Assembly: GCF_002917885.1 (NCBI RefSeq)
Contig: NZ_PQNY01000007.1
Span: forward strand, 1-64,000
DNA from: Flavobacterium croceum DSM 17960
GTDB taxonomy: Bacteria; Bacteroidota; Bacteroidia; Flavobacteriales; Flavobacteriaceae
Reading direction: 5' to 3'
Length of the DNA stretch: 64,000 nt
Shown here one piece after another: positions 1-7,372 of this stretch. Under the pieces are notes generated by a model. That model was not told the DNA's origin. It was given only the letters and a program-made list of their open reading frames with translations, and made no database searches. Every line of letters starts with the position of its first letter. Positions within the stretch are counted from its first letter, which is position 1. The translations under genes were made by a program, and so were the position numbers.

Positions 1-123
1 ACGTATTCTCATTTATTAGGAAATGTGAAATTTGACAACGGTGGGTTTCATCAAATAACGCTTGGGTTTAATTTGTTTTGCTCTCCTGATAAATATGATT
101 GTAATTGTCCAGCAAACAACTAA
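1..123 (+). CDS. C-terminal end of an outer-membrane beta-barrel-like protein (partial)
   Basis: Frame 1 is open from the first base and ends at TAA 121-123, giving the last 40 residues of a gene that begins before the window. The tail has alternating hydrophobic and polar residues (NGGFHQITLGFNLFC), as in a final membrane strand of an outer-membrane barrel, followed by a short Cys-containing extension. I infer an outer-membrane protein from this pattern only; the family cannot be named. A strong terminator follows 7 bases later, so it ends its transcription unit. Confidence 0.5.
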   Translation, partial: TYSHLLGNVKFDNGGFHQITLGFNLFCSPDKYDCNCPANN

Positions 124-130
124 AATATTA

Positions 131-155
131 ATCCCGTTTAAAAACGGGATTTTTT
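131..155 (+). terminator. Rho-independent terminator
   Basis: ATCCCGTTT at 131-139 pairs with AAACGGGAT at 142-150, and a run of T follows to 155. It closes the partial gene ending at 123 and separates it from the carbonic anhydrase gene starting at 169. Confidence 0.85.
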
Positions 156-168
156 ATACATTTACGAC

Positions 169-687
169 ATGATTATAAAAACAGTAAACGGAAAATCGCC
201 AAACATACCTAATGATTGCTATATCGCTGAAAATGCTACAATTGTTGGAGATGTTACATTTGGGAGTCAATGTAGTGTATGGTTTAACGCAGTAATACGA
301 GGTGATGTACATTATATAAAAATTGGAAATAAAGTAAATATTCAAGACGGTGCTGTAATTCATGCCACCTACTTAAAACACCCAACACATATTGGGAACA
401 ATGTATCTATAGGTCATAATGCAATAGTGCATGGTTGTACAATACATGACAATGTTTTGATTGGTATGGGAGCCATTGTTATGGATAATTGTGTTGTAAA
501 CAGTAATTCTATTATAGCTGCAGGTTCGGTAGTTACGCAAAACACCATTGTAGAATCTGGTGCAATTTACGCAGGTATACCCGCAAAAAAAGTAAAAGAC
601 ATCAATCAATCAGATTTTGCTGGAGAGATAGAACGAATATCAAACAACTATGTGATGTATTCTGGCTGGTTTAAAGAAGATGAATAA
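169..687 (+). CDS. gamma-carbonic anhydrase family protein (left-handed beta-helix hexapeptide protein)
   Basis: 172 residues, the usual length of the YrdA/PaaY/CaiE-type gamma-carbonic anhydrase family. Hexapeptide repeats run through residues 15-145, for example the turns at VGDVTFG, IRGDVHY and IGMGAIV. The family coordinates a metal with histidines, and candidates are visible at the HIGNNVSIGHNAIVHGC segment. The expected product is a soluble trimer; carbonic anhydrase activity is known for some members but not proved for all, so the catalytic role is inference. The start at 169 is the first ATG after the upstream terminator. The gene stands alone: the next gene is convergent, with stop codons only 3 bp apart. 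Confidence 0.88.
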   Translation: MIIKTVNGKSPNIPNDCYIAENATIVGDVTFGSQCSVWFNAVIRGDVHYIKIGNKVNIQDGAVIHATYLKHPTHIGNNVSIGHNAIVHGCTIHDNVLIGMGAIVMDNCVVNSNSIIAAGSVVTQNTIVESGAIYAGIPAKKVKDINQSDFAGEIERISNNYVMYSGWFKEDE

Positions 688-690
688 ATT

Positions 691-1608
691 CTATTTTACA
701 ATATAGTTTCTTCCATGTATCAAAACTTCGGGATCTATAAGTATAATGCTAAAAACACCTAGCAGAATAATTAATTTAAGTAGAAAATGAAGTTTTATAA
801 AATGCTCTTTTTTATCTGCTTGAAATAAAGCCAACAAAAACATGATAAGTAACAATATACTGCCGTAAAAATATATATCCATATAACCTACTTCAAATAT
901 TTCTACCAAAAAATAAACAGGAATTACAGTAAATAATGTTAGTACTAAAATCACATTTTTAGCAAAATTTTCACCAAACCGAACAGGTATCGTTTGGTAA
1001 TTGTTGGCAATATCTCCTTGTATATTTTCTAAATCTTTTACAATTTCTCGAATGAGCAATATCAAATACAAAAAACTTGCATGCGCAAATATTTGAGCAT
1101 AGAAATTTTTATAATGCATTAAGATAGCAAAAAAAGGAAGTATTGCCATAAAGGCTGCCGTAAGATTTCCAATGATAGGGTATTTTTTTAGCTTATGAGA
1201 ATAAAACCAAATTAAAAAAATATAAGCCGAAAAAAATAGAACAGCACGCCAAGAGACCAACATAGCCAAAAAAACCACTACAAAATTGATAGAAAAATAA
1301 ACTTGCAATTTAGTTTTTTGACTTACTAAACGATCTATTCTAGATTTATTAGGTCTATTTATTAAATCTTTTTTACTGTCGTAAAAATTGTTAATTATAT
1401 ACCCAGAAGCAATAGTTAAACTAGAGGCTAAAACCAAAATAAACAAATTAAAATCGAGCAACACGGTTAATGCTCTCATTTCTGGGGCAAGAATAAATAT
1501 TGCCGATAAATATTGCGCAACAGCCACTATAAAAACATTGTAGCCACGCACAACCGAAAACATACTTAAAATTTTAAGTAAGATTATTTTGTTTTTTCTA
1601 GACAACAT
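691..1608 (-). CDS. UbiA-family prenyltransferase (geranylgeranylglycerol-phosphate-type)
   Basis: 305 residues with about eight hydrophobic membrane segments and the UbiA Asp-rich signature NNFYDSKKDLINRP near residues 73-86; a second conserved aspartate region lies at LIREIVKDLENIQGD. UbiA enzymes move a prenyl chain from a polyprenyl diphosphate to an acceptor in the cytoplasmic membrane. The flavobacterial branch is often annotated as geranylgeranylglycerol-phosphate geranylgeranyltransferase, but the acceptor is not readable here. It is the last gene of an operon with a GHMP kinase (23 bp upstream) and diphosphomevalonate decarboxylase, so it probably uses isoprenoids supplied by the same operon. 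Alternatives are a heme or quinone prenyltransferase. Confidence 0.82.
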   Translation of the reverse strand: MLSRKNKIILLKILSMFSVVRGYNVFIVAVAQYLSAIFILAPEMRALTVLLDFNLFILVLASSLTIASGYIINNFYDSKKDLINRPNKSRIDRLVSQKTKLQVYFSINFVVVFLAMLVSWRAVLFFSAYIFLIWFYSHKLKKYPIIGNLTAAFMAILPFFAILMHYKNFYAQIFAHASFLYLILLIREIVKDLENIQGDIANNYQTIPVRFGENFAKNVILVLTLFTVIPVYFLVEIFEVGYMDIYFYGSILLLIMFLLALFQADKKEHFIKLHFLLKLIILLGVFSIILIDPEVLIHGRNYIVK

Positions 1609-1631
1609 AAAAAGTAGAGTTTCAGTGTCGA

Positions 1632-2570
1632 TTAAAACTGATAAACTACCTCAAGTTTATAATCTTTTAAAGATTGTTGTGCTTTTTCCAAATCTTGAGT
1701 GAAACCCAAAATATAGCCACCTCCACCAGAGCCACAAAGTTTCAAATAGTAATCGTCTGTGTCAATTCCTTTTTGCCAAACATGATGAAACTGTTCGGGA
1801 ATCATAGGCTTGAAATTATGTAAAACAACCTTAGACAATTTTTTAGTATTGGAAAACAGCGATTTTTTATCACCCCCTAAGAAGTTTTCAACACAAGCAT
1901 CGGTATATTTTACAAATTGTTCTTGTAACATTTTACGGAAGCCCTTATCTTTTAAATTTTCCATAAAAATATTTACCATTGGAGCCGTTTCTCCAACAAT
2001 ACCAGAATCAATAAGAAATACAGCACCTTTACCTTGCGTATTTTGAGAAGGTATACCAGTTGCTTCTATATTATCTTTAGAATTTATTAAAATAGGAATA
2101 CTCAAATAGCTATTCAATGGGTCTAAACCAGAGCTTTTACCATGAAAAAAAGATTCCATTTCAGAAAAAATGGTTTTCAGTTGCAAAAGTTTTTCTCGAG
2201 TAAGATTTTCCAAAACAGTAATTTTGTTTTGAGCATATTTATCATAAATAGCTGCAACCAAAGCACCACTACTTCCTACTCCATAACCTTGCGGAATACT
2301 AGAGTCAAAATACATACCTTTTGAAACATCATCTTTGAGTTGCTCTAAATTAAATGTAACCAAATCAGGTTGATTTTGCTGTAATTGTTCTAGGTAATGA
2401 ACAAATCTTTGCAAACTTTCATTCGATTTTTTTGCTTCTTCAGATGGGTTTTGATCTACTTTTAAAGCTCCATTATAAAAATTATAAGGAATAGACAAAC
2501 CTTTGGAATCTTTAATGATTCCGTATTCTCCAAAAAGTAAAATTTTAGAATAAAAAAGTGGTCCTTTCAT
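1632..2570 (-). CDS. GHMP kinase, probable mevalonate kinase
   Basis: 312 residues. The ATP-binding GHMP motif is seen at PQGYGVGSSGALVAA (about residues 94-108) and the C-terminal glycine-rich motif at LCGSGGGGYILG (about 282-293). The N-terminal segment KILLFGEYGII is typical of mevalonate kinase relatives. It lies 12 bp downstream of diphosphomevalonate decarboxylase, which supports phosphorylation of mevalonate or phosphomevalonate in the cytoplasm. It belongs to the divergent Bacteroidota GHMP-kinase group and could instead be the phosphomevalonate kinase step; no other kinase of the pathway is in the window. Confidence 0.82.
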   Translation of the reverse strand: MKGPLFYSKILLFGEYGIIKDSKGLSIPYNFYNGALKVDQNPSEEAKKSNESLQRFVHYLEQLQQNQPDLVTFNLEQLKDDVSKGMYFDSSIPQGYGVGSSGALVAAIYDKYAQNKITVLENLTREKLLQLKTIFSEMESFFHGKSSGLDPLNSYLSIPILINSKDNIEATGIPSQNTQGKGAVFLIDSGIVGETAPMVNIFMENLKDKGFRKMLQEQFVKYTDACVENFLGGDKKSLFSNTKKLSKVVLHNFKPMIPEQFHHVWQKGIDTDDYYLKLCGSGGGGYILGFTQDLEKAQQSLKDYKLEVVYQF

Positions 2571-2582
2571 AATTACTTGGTA

Positions 2583-3662
2583 TTAAGCTAAACGTTGTGC
2601 GCCAAAACCTATTTCATCGCAAATATAATGACCGTTTTGACAATAGCCAACTATTTCTGAATTAATAAATTGCAAAACAACTTCTTTATCTTTTTCAGGA
2701 TATAACATGTGTACATTAGCACCTGCATCTAGAGTAAAACAAACTGGTATTTGTGTGGTTTCTCTAAATTGCCAAATGGCATTTATAATATGCAATGTAT
2801 TGGGTTTCATTAATATAAAATAAGGCATCGAAGTCATCATCATAGCATGAAGAGTAAGGGCTTCACTCTCAACTATTTTAATAAATTCTTGTACATTACC
2901 ATTTTGTAAACACAATTTTAATGCCGAAAGATTTTGATGCGCCTGAAAAAATCTAGTTTCTGCATAAGGATGATTGTGCATAAGGTTATGACCAACGGTA
3001 CTTGATACTTGTTTTTCGCCTTTATCTACCAACAAAATAGTATCTTGATAGTTTTTAAAAACCTCATGCAAAGGGGTATTAAGAGGCACTCCATACAAAT
3101 CGGAACTTTGAAAAACCTCTTGATGTCGCCCCCAAACCACAACACTATCTTTTATGCTACGGCAAGCACTACCCGAACCTAAGCGAGCTAAAAAAGATGC
3201 TTTTTGGTATAGAAACTCATCTACAATAGATGGATTGAGTAGTTTTTCCAATTGCATAATGCAAAAGGACAAAGCTGCCATTCCAGAAGCCGATGAGGCA
3301 ATACCAGAGCTATGCGGAAATGTGTTTTGGGTATTAATGGTAAAATGAAAAGAAGTTAAATAAGGACAATACGTCAAAATACGCTGAAAAAATTGCTCAA
3401 TTTTAGGTTTAAAATCATCTTTGGGTTTGCCGTCAAAAAACAAATCGAACGAAAAGGTATCTGAACTTGTTTTTGGCGAGTAATCGAGCTTTGTTATGGT
3501 TTTACAGTGTTGTAAAGTAAAACTTAACGAAGGGTTTGCGGGTAACTGTTCGCCACGTTTGCCCCAATATTTTACCAAAGCTATATTACTCGGCGCACTA
3601 CAAGTAATACTGCCCGATTGTTGAGAAATACTAGATTTATATACAAATTGTTCAGTAATCAT
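2583..3662 (-). CDS. mvaD: diphosphomevalonate decarboxylase
   Basis: 359 residues. The segment SAPSNIALVKYWGKR at about residues 22-36 is the family hallmark, followed by PANPSLSFTL, and the phosphate-binding PHSSGIASSASGMAAL motif lies at about 117-132. The enzyme converts diphosphomevalonate to isopentenyl diphosphate with ATP, the last step of the mevalonate route. First gene of a three-gene minus-strand operon (mvaD, GHMP kinase, UbiA). A minus-strand TACCTTTG -7 box at 3805-3812 is a likely promoter; the leader between it and the gene holds a dispersed hairpin repeat (3701-3762). Confidence 0.93.
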   Translation of the reverse strand: MITEQFVYKSSISQQSGSITCSAPSNIALVKYWGKRGEQLPANPSLSFTLQHCKTITKLDYSPKTSSDTFSFDLFFDGKPKDDFKPKIEQFFQRILTYCPYLTSFHFTINTQNTFPHSSGIASSASGMAALSFCIMQLEKLLNPSIVDEFLYQKASFLARLGSGSACRSIKDSVVVWGRHQEVFQSSDLYGVPLNTPLHEVFKNYQDTILLVDKGEKQVSSTVGHNLMHNHPYAETRFFQAHQNLSALKLCLQNGNVQEFIKIVESEALTLHAMMMTSMPYFILMKPNTLHIINAIWQFRETTQIPVCFTLDAGANVHMLYPEKDKEVVLQFINSEIVGYCQNGHYICDEIGFGAQRLA

Positions 3663-3700
3663 AATAAGTAGGTGTGTTACTATGCCAATAGTTTACTTTA

Positions 3701-3762
3701 TAGCCCTGATAGAAGCGTAAATCCTTTGCGGAGCAAAGATTGCAGCGTATAGCAGGAAATGC
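3701..3762. repeat. REP-like dispersed palindromic element
   Basis: An intergenic element of about 60 bp that begins TAGCCCTGATAGAAGCG and ends TATAGCAGGAAA, enclosing a hairpin in which CTTTGC (3724-3729) pairs with GCAAAG (3733-3738). From memory, elements with this same outline (TAGCCCTGATAG...GC-rich stem...TAGC-GGAAA) recur between genes in many Flavobacterium genomes. Here it lies in the leader of the mvaD operon. Its function is unknown: transcript stabilisation, attenuation, or a non-autonomous repeat are all possible. Confidence 0.7.
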
Positions 3763-3804
3763 CATTATAAATAAACCTATTGTTTCGCTTCTTAATAATA
3801 GCTA

Positions 3805-3812
3805 CAAAGGTA
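3805..3812 (-). promoter_or_regulatory. Bacteroidota -7 promoter box for the mvaD operon
   Basis: On the minus strand this reads TACCTTTG, an exact match to the TAnnTTTG -7 element. It faces mvaD, leaving a leader of about 135 bases that contains the 3701-3762 repeat. No clear -33 box is seen. It overlaps the region upstream of the divergent tspO promoter. Confidence 0.5.
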
Positions 3813-3834
3813 GGAGTTTTTAAGGCTATTTTTG

Positions 3835-3842
3835 TACTTTTG
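3835..3842 (+). promoter_or_regulatory. Bacteroidota -7 promoter box for tspO
   Basis: TACTTTTG matches TAnnTTTG and lies 13 bases before the tspO ATG at 3856, predicting a very short or nearly absent leader. It argues for the 3856 start rather than the out-of-frame ORF that begins at 3780. Confidence 0.55.
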
Positions 3843-3855
3843 AAAAAACGATTGT

Positions 3856-4332
3856 ATGCAAAAATTTTTAAGACCTTTATTGATTGTGGTTACGTGTTTA
3901 ACGATTGGTTATTTATCGGGAATGGTAACGCGGGAAAATATTCCAAATTGGTACGTACACTTAAAAAAACCTTCATTCAATCCGCCAAATTGGGTGTTTT
4001 TTCCTGTATGGACTGCGCTATACATTATGATGGGTATTGCCGCAGGAAGAGTATGGAATTTGTTTGAAAAACAACCCAAAGAAGTTAAATCGGCTTTGCA
4101 ATATTTTATTATTCAGCTTGGTTTAAATTTTTTGTGGAGCTACATTTTTTTTGGTTTACACAATTTACTTTTAGCAAGTATAGAGGTAATTTTACTATGG
4201 TTGATGATATTTGAAACCTACAAAAAGTTTGATAAACTAGACAAACTAGCCGCTAAAATGTTGATACCTTATTTAGCTTGGGTTAGTTTTGCAAGTGTAC
4301 TTACAGTGAGTGTTTGGTATTTAAATAGATAA
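3856..4332 (+). CDS. tspO: TspO/MBR family protein (tryptophan-rich sensory protein)
   Basis: 158 residues with five predicted membrane segments and the conserved family blocks WYVHLKKPSFNPPNWVF (about 32-48) and PVWTALYIMMGIAA. TspO proteins are membrane proteins that bind porphyrins and related ligands and affect tetrapyrrole and stress responses. The gene is single, divergent from mvaD and convergent with gldD (stop codons 2 bp apart). Recognition is secure; the ligand in this organism is not known. Confidence 0.93.
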   Translation: MQKFLRPLLIVVTCLTIGYLSGMVTRENIPNWYVHLKKPSFNPPNWVFFPVWTALYIMMGIAAGRVWNLFEKQPKEVKSALQYFIIQLGLNFLWSYIFFGLHNLLLASIEVILLWLMIFETYKKFDKLDKLAAKMLIPYLAWVSFASVLTVSVWYLNR

Positions 4333-4334
4333 TG

Positions 4335-4898
4335 TTATTTCCATTTCATGGTTTCCATAATATGTCTAATATCTTTTTTAACATAATCGGCAGCTGGTAA
4401 AATAGAATCGAAATTTGGTTTTGCGTAAAAATACATCGAACCCGTTACAAAATGATGAATACTATCGGTGAGATAGAATTGTGCATTTGTTGCAGCATTG
4501 CCTCCAACTTGATAAAACATACCGTACACCTTTCTGTCCTGATTTACAAAAGGCTGCTCTACTATTTCGTCGGCTTTAATAACGTGCTCATAGGTAAGTT
4601 TTTGAGCGTCTTTTAACAATGTACTCAAGTTAGATTGTACTGGTTTGTAGGTTATGTAAACCGTAGCTTTCATAGCAGGGTAATGCAATGTGAAGCCGCA
4701 ATTTTCTTTTGAGGCAATTTTTGCTTTATCATTCATTTCAAACTCAAAAGGGCAATTGTTTTTTGCTACCGCATATTTTGCCTTTGGGTATTCTAATCTC
4801 AAATAGGAAGAAGGCTTTGGGAGAACATCTTCTTTACAACCAATAAAAAAAAGGGTACTTAACGTACCCAAAACGGAAAATAAAATTTTTCTATTCAT
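4335..4898 (-). CDS. gldD: gliding motility lipoprotein GldD
   Basis: 187 residues from the chosen start. A lipoprotein signal peptide ends at Cys21 (FFIGCKED), followed by the GldD-like segment KPSSYLRLEYPKAKY. GldD is a lipoprotein required for gliding and type IX secretion in flavobacteria. The frame extends 14 codons further upstream (to 4940), but the MNRKI start at 4898 gives a proper signal peptide. It follows ssb (65 bp gap) and mutY on the same strand, the arrangement seen near gldD in flavobacteria; gldE, which I remember as lying beside gldD in F. johnsoniae, is not between ssb and gldD here. Confidence 0.9.
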   Translation of the reverse strand: MNRKILFSVLGTLSTLFFIGCKEDVLPKPSSYLRLEYPKAKYAVAKNNCPFEFEMNDKAKIASKENCGFTLHYPAMKATVYITYKPVQSNLSTLLKDAQKLTYEHVIKADEIVEQPFVNQDRKVYGMFYQVGGNAATNAQFYLTDSIHHFVTGSMYFYAKPNFDSILPAADYVKKDIRHIMETMKWK

Positions 4899-4963
4899 GT
4901 AGAGCATTGAAAAATGTACTGTTATGAACGCAAAAAGCAAGCTTTTATTTTAATCTCAAAAAA

Positions 4964-5392
4964 TTAATACGACAAATCATCTTGCTGAGAGTGTAAATCA
5001 TCAGAAGTATGGGTTTGTTCTACATTAATTCTTTGCGATCTAGCCTCTTGCTCTTTTCTAACATTTAAAAAAGTAAATTCTGTAACTTGAATTTCAGTAG
5101 TGTACTTTGTTGTACCGTCTTCGGTTTGCCATTGACGCGATTTTATTCTGCCCTCTACATAAATTTTATCGCCTTTAGAAAGATATTTTTCACAAATCTC
5201 GGCAGCTTTATTTCTTACCACCAAATTGTGCCATTCTGTAGAAGTAATTCTTTCATTTGTTTGCTTATTTATATATACTTCATTTGTGGCAAGCGGAAAT
5301 CTTCCTATGCAATTACCTCCCTCAAAATAATGCATTTTAATGTCATCTCCAAGATGACCTATCAGCATAACTTTATTAATTGTCCCGTTCAT
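4964..5392 (-). CDS. ssb: single-stranded DNA-binding protein
   Basis: 142 residues from the MNGTINKVMLIGHLG start; the frame is open 19 codons further but without family sequence, so 5392 is preferred. The OB-fold core follows, with EWHNLVV and KGDKIYVEGRIKSRQW as conserved blocks. The C-terminus ends in an acidic tail (DDLHSQQDDLSY) but lacks the classical DDDIPF tip. It protects and organises single-stranded DNA in replication and repair. Lies between mutY and gldD on the same strand. Confidence 0.93.
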   Translation of the reverse strand: MNGTINKVMLIGHLGDDIKMHYFEGGNCIGRFPLATNEVYINKQTNERITSTEWHNLVVRNKAAEICEKYLSKGDKIYVEGRIKSRQWQTEDGTTKYTTEIQVTEFTFLNVRKEQEARSQRINVEQTHTSDDLHSQQDDLSY

Positions 5393-5494
5393 GGTAAAAA
5401 TTATTTTAAAACTCTCAAAGATACAATTATTTTTGAAAAAGATATTCATTAATTATTAAAAACAGAACATTTTAATCAAAAATTAAATTATTTG

Positions 5495-6559
5495 TCAAGA
5501 AAATAAATAATTGGAAAAATAGTCTTTAAAGTGTTTTTCTATAAATTTCCAAATGATTATCGGGAACGGGTATAAATGTAAATCACTCACTGAAACAGCG
5601 TTTTGTAAAGAAGCATCAACACGAACTTCAAAAAAATTAATATGTAAACTTTGATGTGAGAGTTTATGAATAATAGGTTCGTTATTTAATTGACAAACAG
5701 AATTTAAGTCATAACTGAAGAATTGTTGTTGAATATCTTTTATAATTTTGGCGCTATTTTCATTTTTATGATATTCCAAACAAGTAAATTCGTACAAATT
5801 ATGCCAAATATCTTTTTGTGTGCGCTTGTTAAGTAATGTGTTTTTGTGAGCGTCTATAAATATTACATAATTTAAATAACGTTGCTTTATTTTGGTCTTT
5901 TTTAATTTAACAGGCAAGTCTTGCACCGCTTTTTTCTGCAAGGCATAGCAACTATCGTTTAAAGCACATACAGCACAATCTGGATTTTTCGGCACACATT
6001 GTAAAGCCCCAAACTCCATAATAGCCTGATTAAAAACATCTGGAGAAGCTTTATCTAGAAGTTCTTGAGCAAGCGCAGTAAACTCTTTTTTTGCTTTGGT
6101 TGATAAAATATCTGTATACAAACCAAAATAGCGAGACAAAACTCGATACACATTACCATCTACAACAGCCACCGGCTCTCTATAAGAAAACGAAGCAATA
6201 GCGGCCGCTGTGTAAGTGCCAACACCTTTTAGTTTTAATAAATCTTGATAGTTATTTGGAAAAACGCCATTAAAATCACGAACTATTACCTGCGCTGTTT
6301 TATGCATATTTCTAGCCCTAGAATAATACCCCAAACCTTGCCACAGTTTTAATATATCTTGTTCGGTGGCAGCAGCAAAATCGTTTATGGTTTTAAATGA
6401 TGATACAAATTTATTGTAATAAGACAACCCCTGCGCTACACGTGTTTGTTGGAGTATAATTTCAGACAACCAAACATGATATGGATTGGTGGTTTCGCGC
6501 CAAGGCAAATCTCGTTTATGCTGCAAATACCATCGAATAATTGTTTTTGAAAAATCCAT
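5495..6559 (-). CDS. mutY: A/G-specific adenine DNA glycosylase
   Basis: 354 residues. The N-terminal WYLQHKRDLPWRETTNPYHVW and LQQTR blocks, the helix-hairpin-helix LKGVGTYTAAAIASF (about 111-125) with the following catalytic-region VVDGNVYRVLSRY, and the four cysteines of a [4Fe-4S] cluster (C-x6-C-x2-C-x5-C type, in CVPKNPDCAVCALNDSC) are all present. The C-terminal NUDIX-like domain recognises 8-oxoG. The enzyme removes adenine mispaired with 8-oxoguanine. First gene of the mutY-ssb-gldD strand, with a -7 box 17-24 bases upstream. Confidence 0.95.
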   Translation of the reverse strand: MDFSKTIIRWYLQHKRDLPWRETTNPYHVWLSEIILQQTRVAQGLSYYNKFVSSFKTINDFAAATEQDILKLWQGLGYYSRARNMHKTAQVIVRDFNGVFPNNYQDLLKLKGVGTYTAAAIASFSYREPVAVVDGNVYRVLSRYFGLYTDILSTKAKKEFTALAQELLDKASPDVFNQAIMEFGALQCVPKNPDCAVCALNDSCYALQKKAVQDLPVKLKKTKIKQRYLNYVIFIDAHKNTLLNKRTQKDIWHNLYEFTCLEYHKNENSAKIIKDIQQQFFSYDLNSVCQLNNEPIIHKLSHQSLHINFFEVRVDASLQNAVSVSDLHLYPFPIIIWKFIEKHFKDYFSNYLFS

Positions 6560-6575
6560 ACAAAAAAATGAGCCT

Positions 6576-6583
6576 CAAAAATA
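6576..6583 (-). promoter_or_regulatory. -7 promoter box for mutY
   Basis: The minus strand reads TATTTTTG, matching TAnnTTTG, and ends 16 bases before the mutY ATG. No convincing -33 element is seen, so confidence is moderate. Confidence 0.4.
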
Positions 6584-6617
6584 AAAGTTTATATGATTAA
6601 ATTTTAGTTAATTATAG

Positions 6618-6649
6618 TTGAAAAATTGTTTTTTTAATTTGTATATTTG
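6618..6649 (+). promoter_or_regulatory. Promoter of the HU gene
   Basis: TTG at 6618-6620 and TATATTTG at 6642-6649 are separated by 21 bases, which fits the -33/-7 pattern of Bacteroidota housekeeping promoters. Transcription should start near 6656, leaving a leader of about 35 bases before the HU ATG at 6691. Confidence 0.65.
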
Positions 6650-6690
6650 CACTCTCAAAAAAATTAGACAAATTTTAAAAAAGAAAGAAA

Positions 6691-6984
6691 ATGACGAAAG
6701 CAGATATCGTAGCTAAAATTTCGGAAAAAAAAGGATTGGAAAAAATAGATGTTCAGGCTGTTGTTGAGGCTTTTATGGACGAAGTTAAAAATTCTTTAGA
6801 ATCTGGTGACAACGTATATTTAAGAGGCTTTGGAAGTTTTATCATTAAAACAAGAGCTGAAAAAACAGGTAGAAATATCTCTAAAAACACTACAATAAAA
6901 ATTCCTGCACACAACATTCCTGCATTTAAACCTGCAAAAGTGTTCGTAGAAGGGGTAAAAACAAAAACTGAAGTAGCAGTTTAA
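6691..6984 (+). CDS. HU/IHF family DNA-binding protein
   Basis: 97 residues, close to the usual 90-100. It starts MTKADIVAKIS, has the FMDEVKNSLESGDNVYLRGFGSF block and the DNA-intercalating arm with NTTIKIPAHNIPAFKPAK around residues 70-87. It compacts and bends chromosomal DNA. A good promoter lies 42-73 bases upstream. It probably shares a transcript with the 30-codon basic gene 32 bp downstream, since the first terminator follows that gene. Confidence 0.95.
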   Translation: MTKADIVAKISEKKGLEKIDVQAVVEAFMDEVKNSLESGDNVYLRGFGSFIIKTRAEKTGRNISKNTTIKIPAHNIPAFKPAKVFVEGVKTKTEVAV

Positions 6985-7016
6985 AACTTATTTATTAATC
7001 ACAAAAACTACATGTT

Positions 7017-7109
7017 ATGCCAAGTGGTAAAAAAAGAAAAAGACATAAGGTAGCAACTCACAAACGTAAAAAAAGAGCGAGAGCTAACCGCCACAAAAAG
7101 AAAAAGTAG
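7017..7109 (+). CDS. 30-residue, extremely basic small protein (ribosome- or nucleic-acid-associated candidate)
   Basis: ATG 7017 to TAG 7109 encodes 30 residues starting MPSGKKRKRHKVATHKRK; 19 are Lys, Arg or His, and there is no acidic residue. It lies 32 bp after HU and its stop codon is inside a terminator stem, so the reading frame fills the space exactly. I have seen near-identical short ORFs at this position in other Bacteroidota and regard it as a real gene. The composition resembles tiny ribosomal proteins such as Thx. A novel ribosomal protein, bL38, has been reported from the Flavobacterium johnsoniae ribosome, but I cannot say whether this is it. Function unproven. Confidence 0.78.
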   Translation: MPSGKKRKRHKVATHKRKKRARANRHKKKK

Positions 7110-7127
7110 TTTAAAACTACTTTTTTC
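7104..7127 (+). terminator. Rho-independent terminator after the small basic gene
   Basis: AAGTAGTTT pairs with AAACTACTT and is followed by TTTTTTC. The stop codon TAG at 7107-7109 lies inside the left arm. It ends the HU-small protein transcript. Confidence 0.75.
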
Positions 7128-7315
7128 TTTTTAAACGTTCATTGAAAACGGATTACAATCAAATAAAAATAGTAAAAACACCTGTTTTATAGGGAAAAAA
7201 ACTATGGAGAAATTTGATTGATAGAAATCCAACGGGTAAATCCTGTAAAAAATGTTTAATCCATCCTTACGTTAGCTACCAGTAGTTAGCTATCAGCAAT
7301 TAGCCAAAGTTATTG

Positions 7316-7347
7316 AGCTAAAAGCTAAAAGCTAAAGGCTAAAAGCT
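7316..7347. repeat. Heptamer tandem repeat (AGCTAAA)
   Basis: AGCTAAA occurs three times perfectly (7316-7336), then as GGCTAAA (7337-7343) and a partial AGCT. Just upstream GTTAGCTA occurs at 7271-7278 and 7285-7292. The remainder of the 7128-7372 gap shows no gene. The array is 26 bases upstream of the RNase G start, so its copy number could alter spacing to the promoter, though that is inference. Confidence 0.7.
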
Positions 7348-7372
7348 TTTTGTTGGGATAAAAATTTACAAC

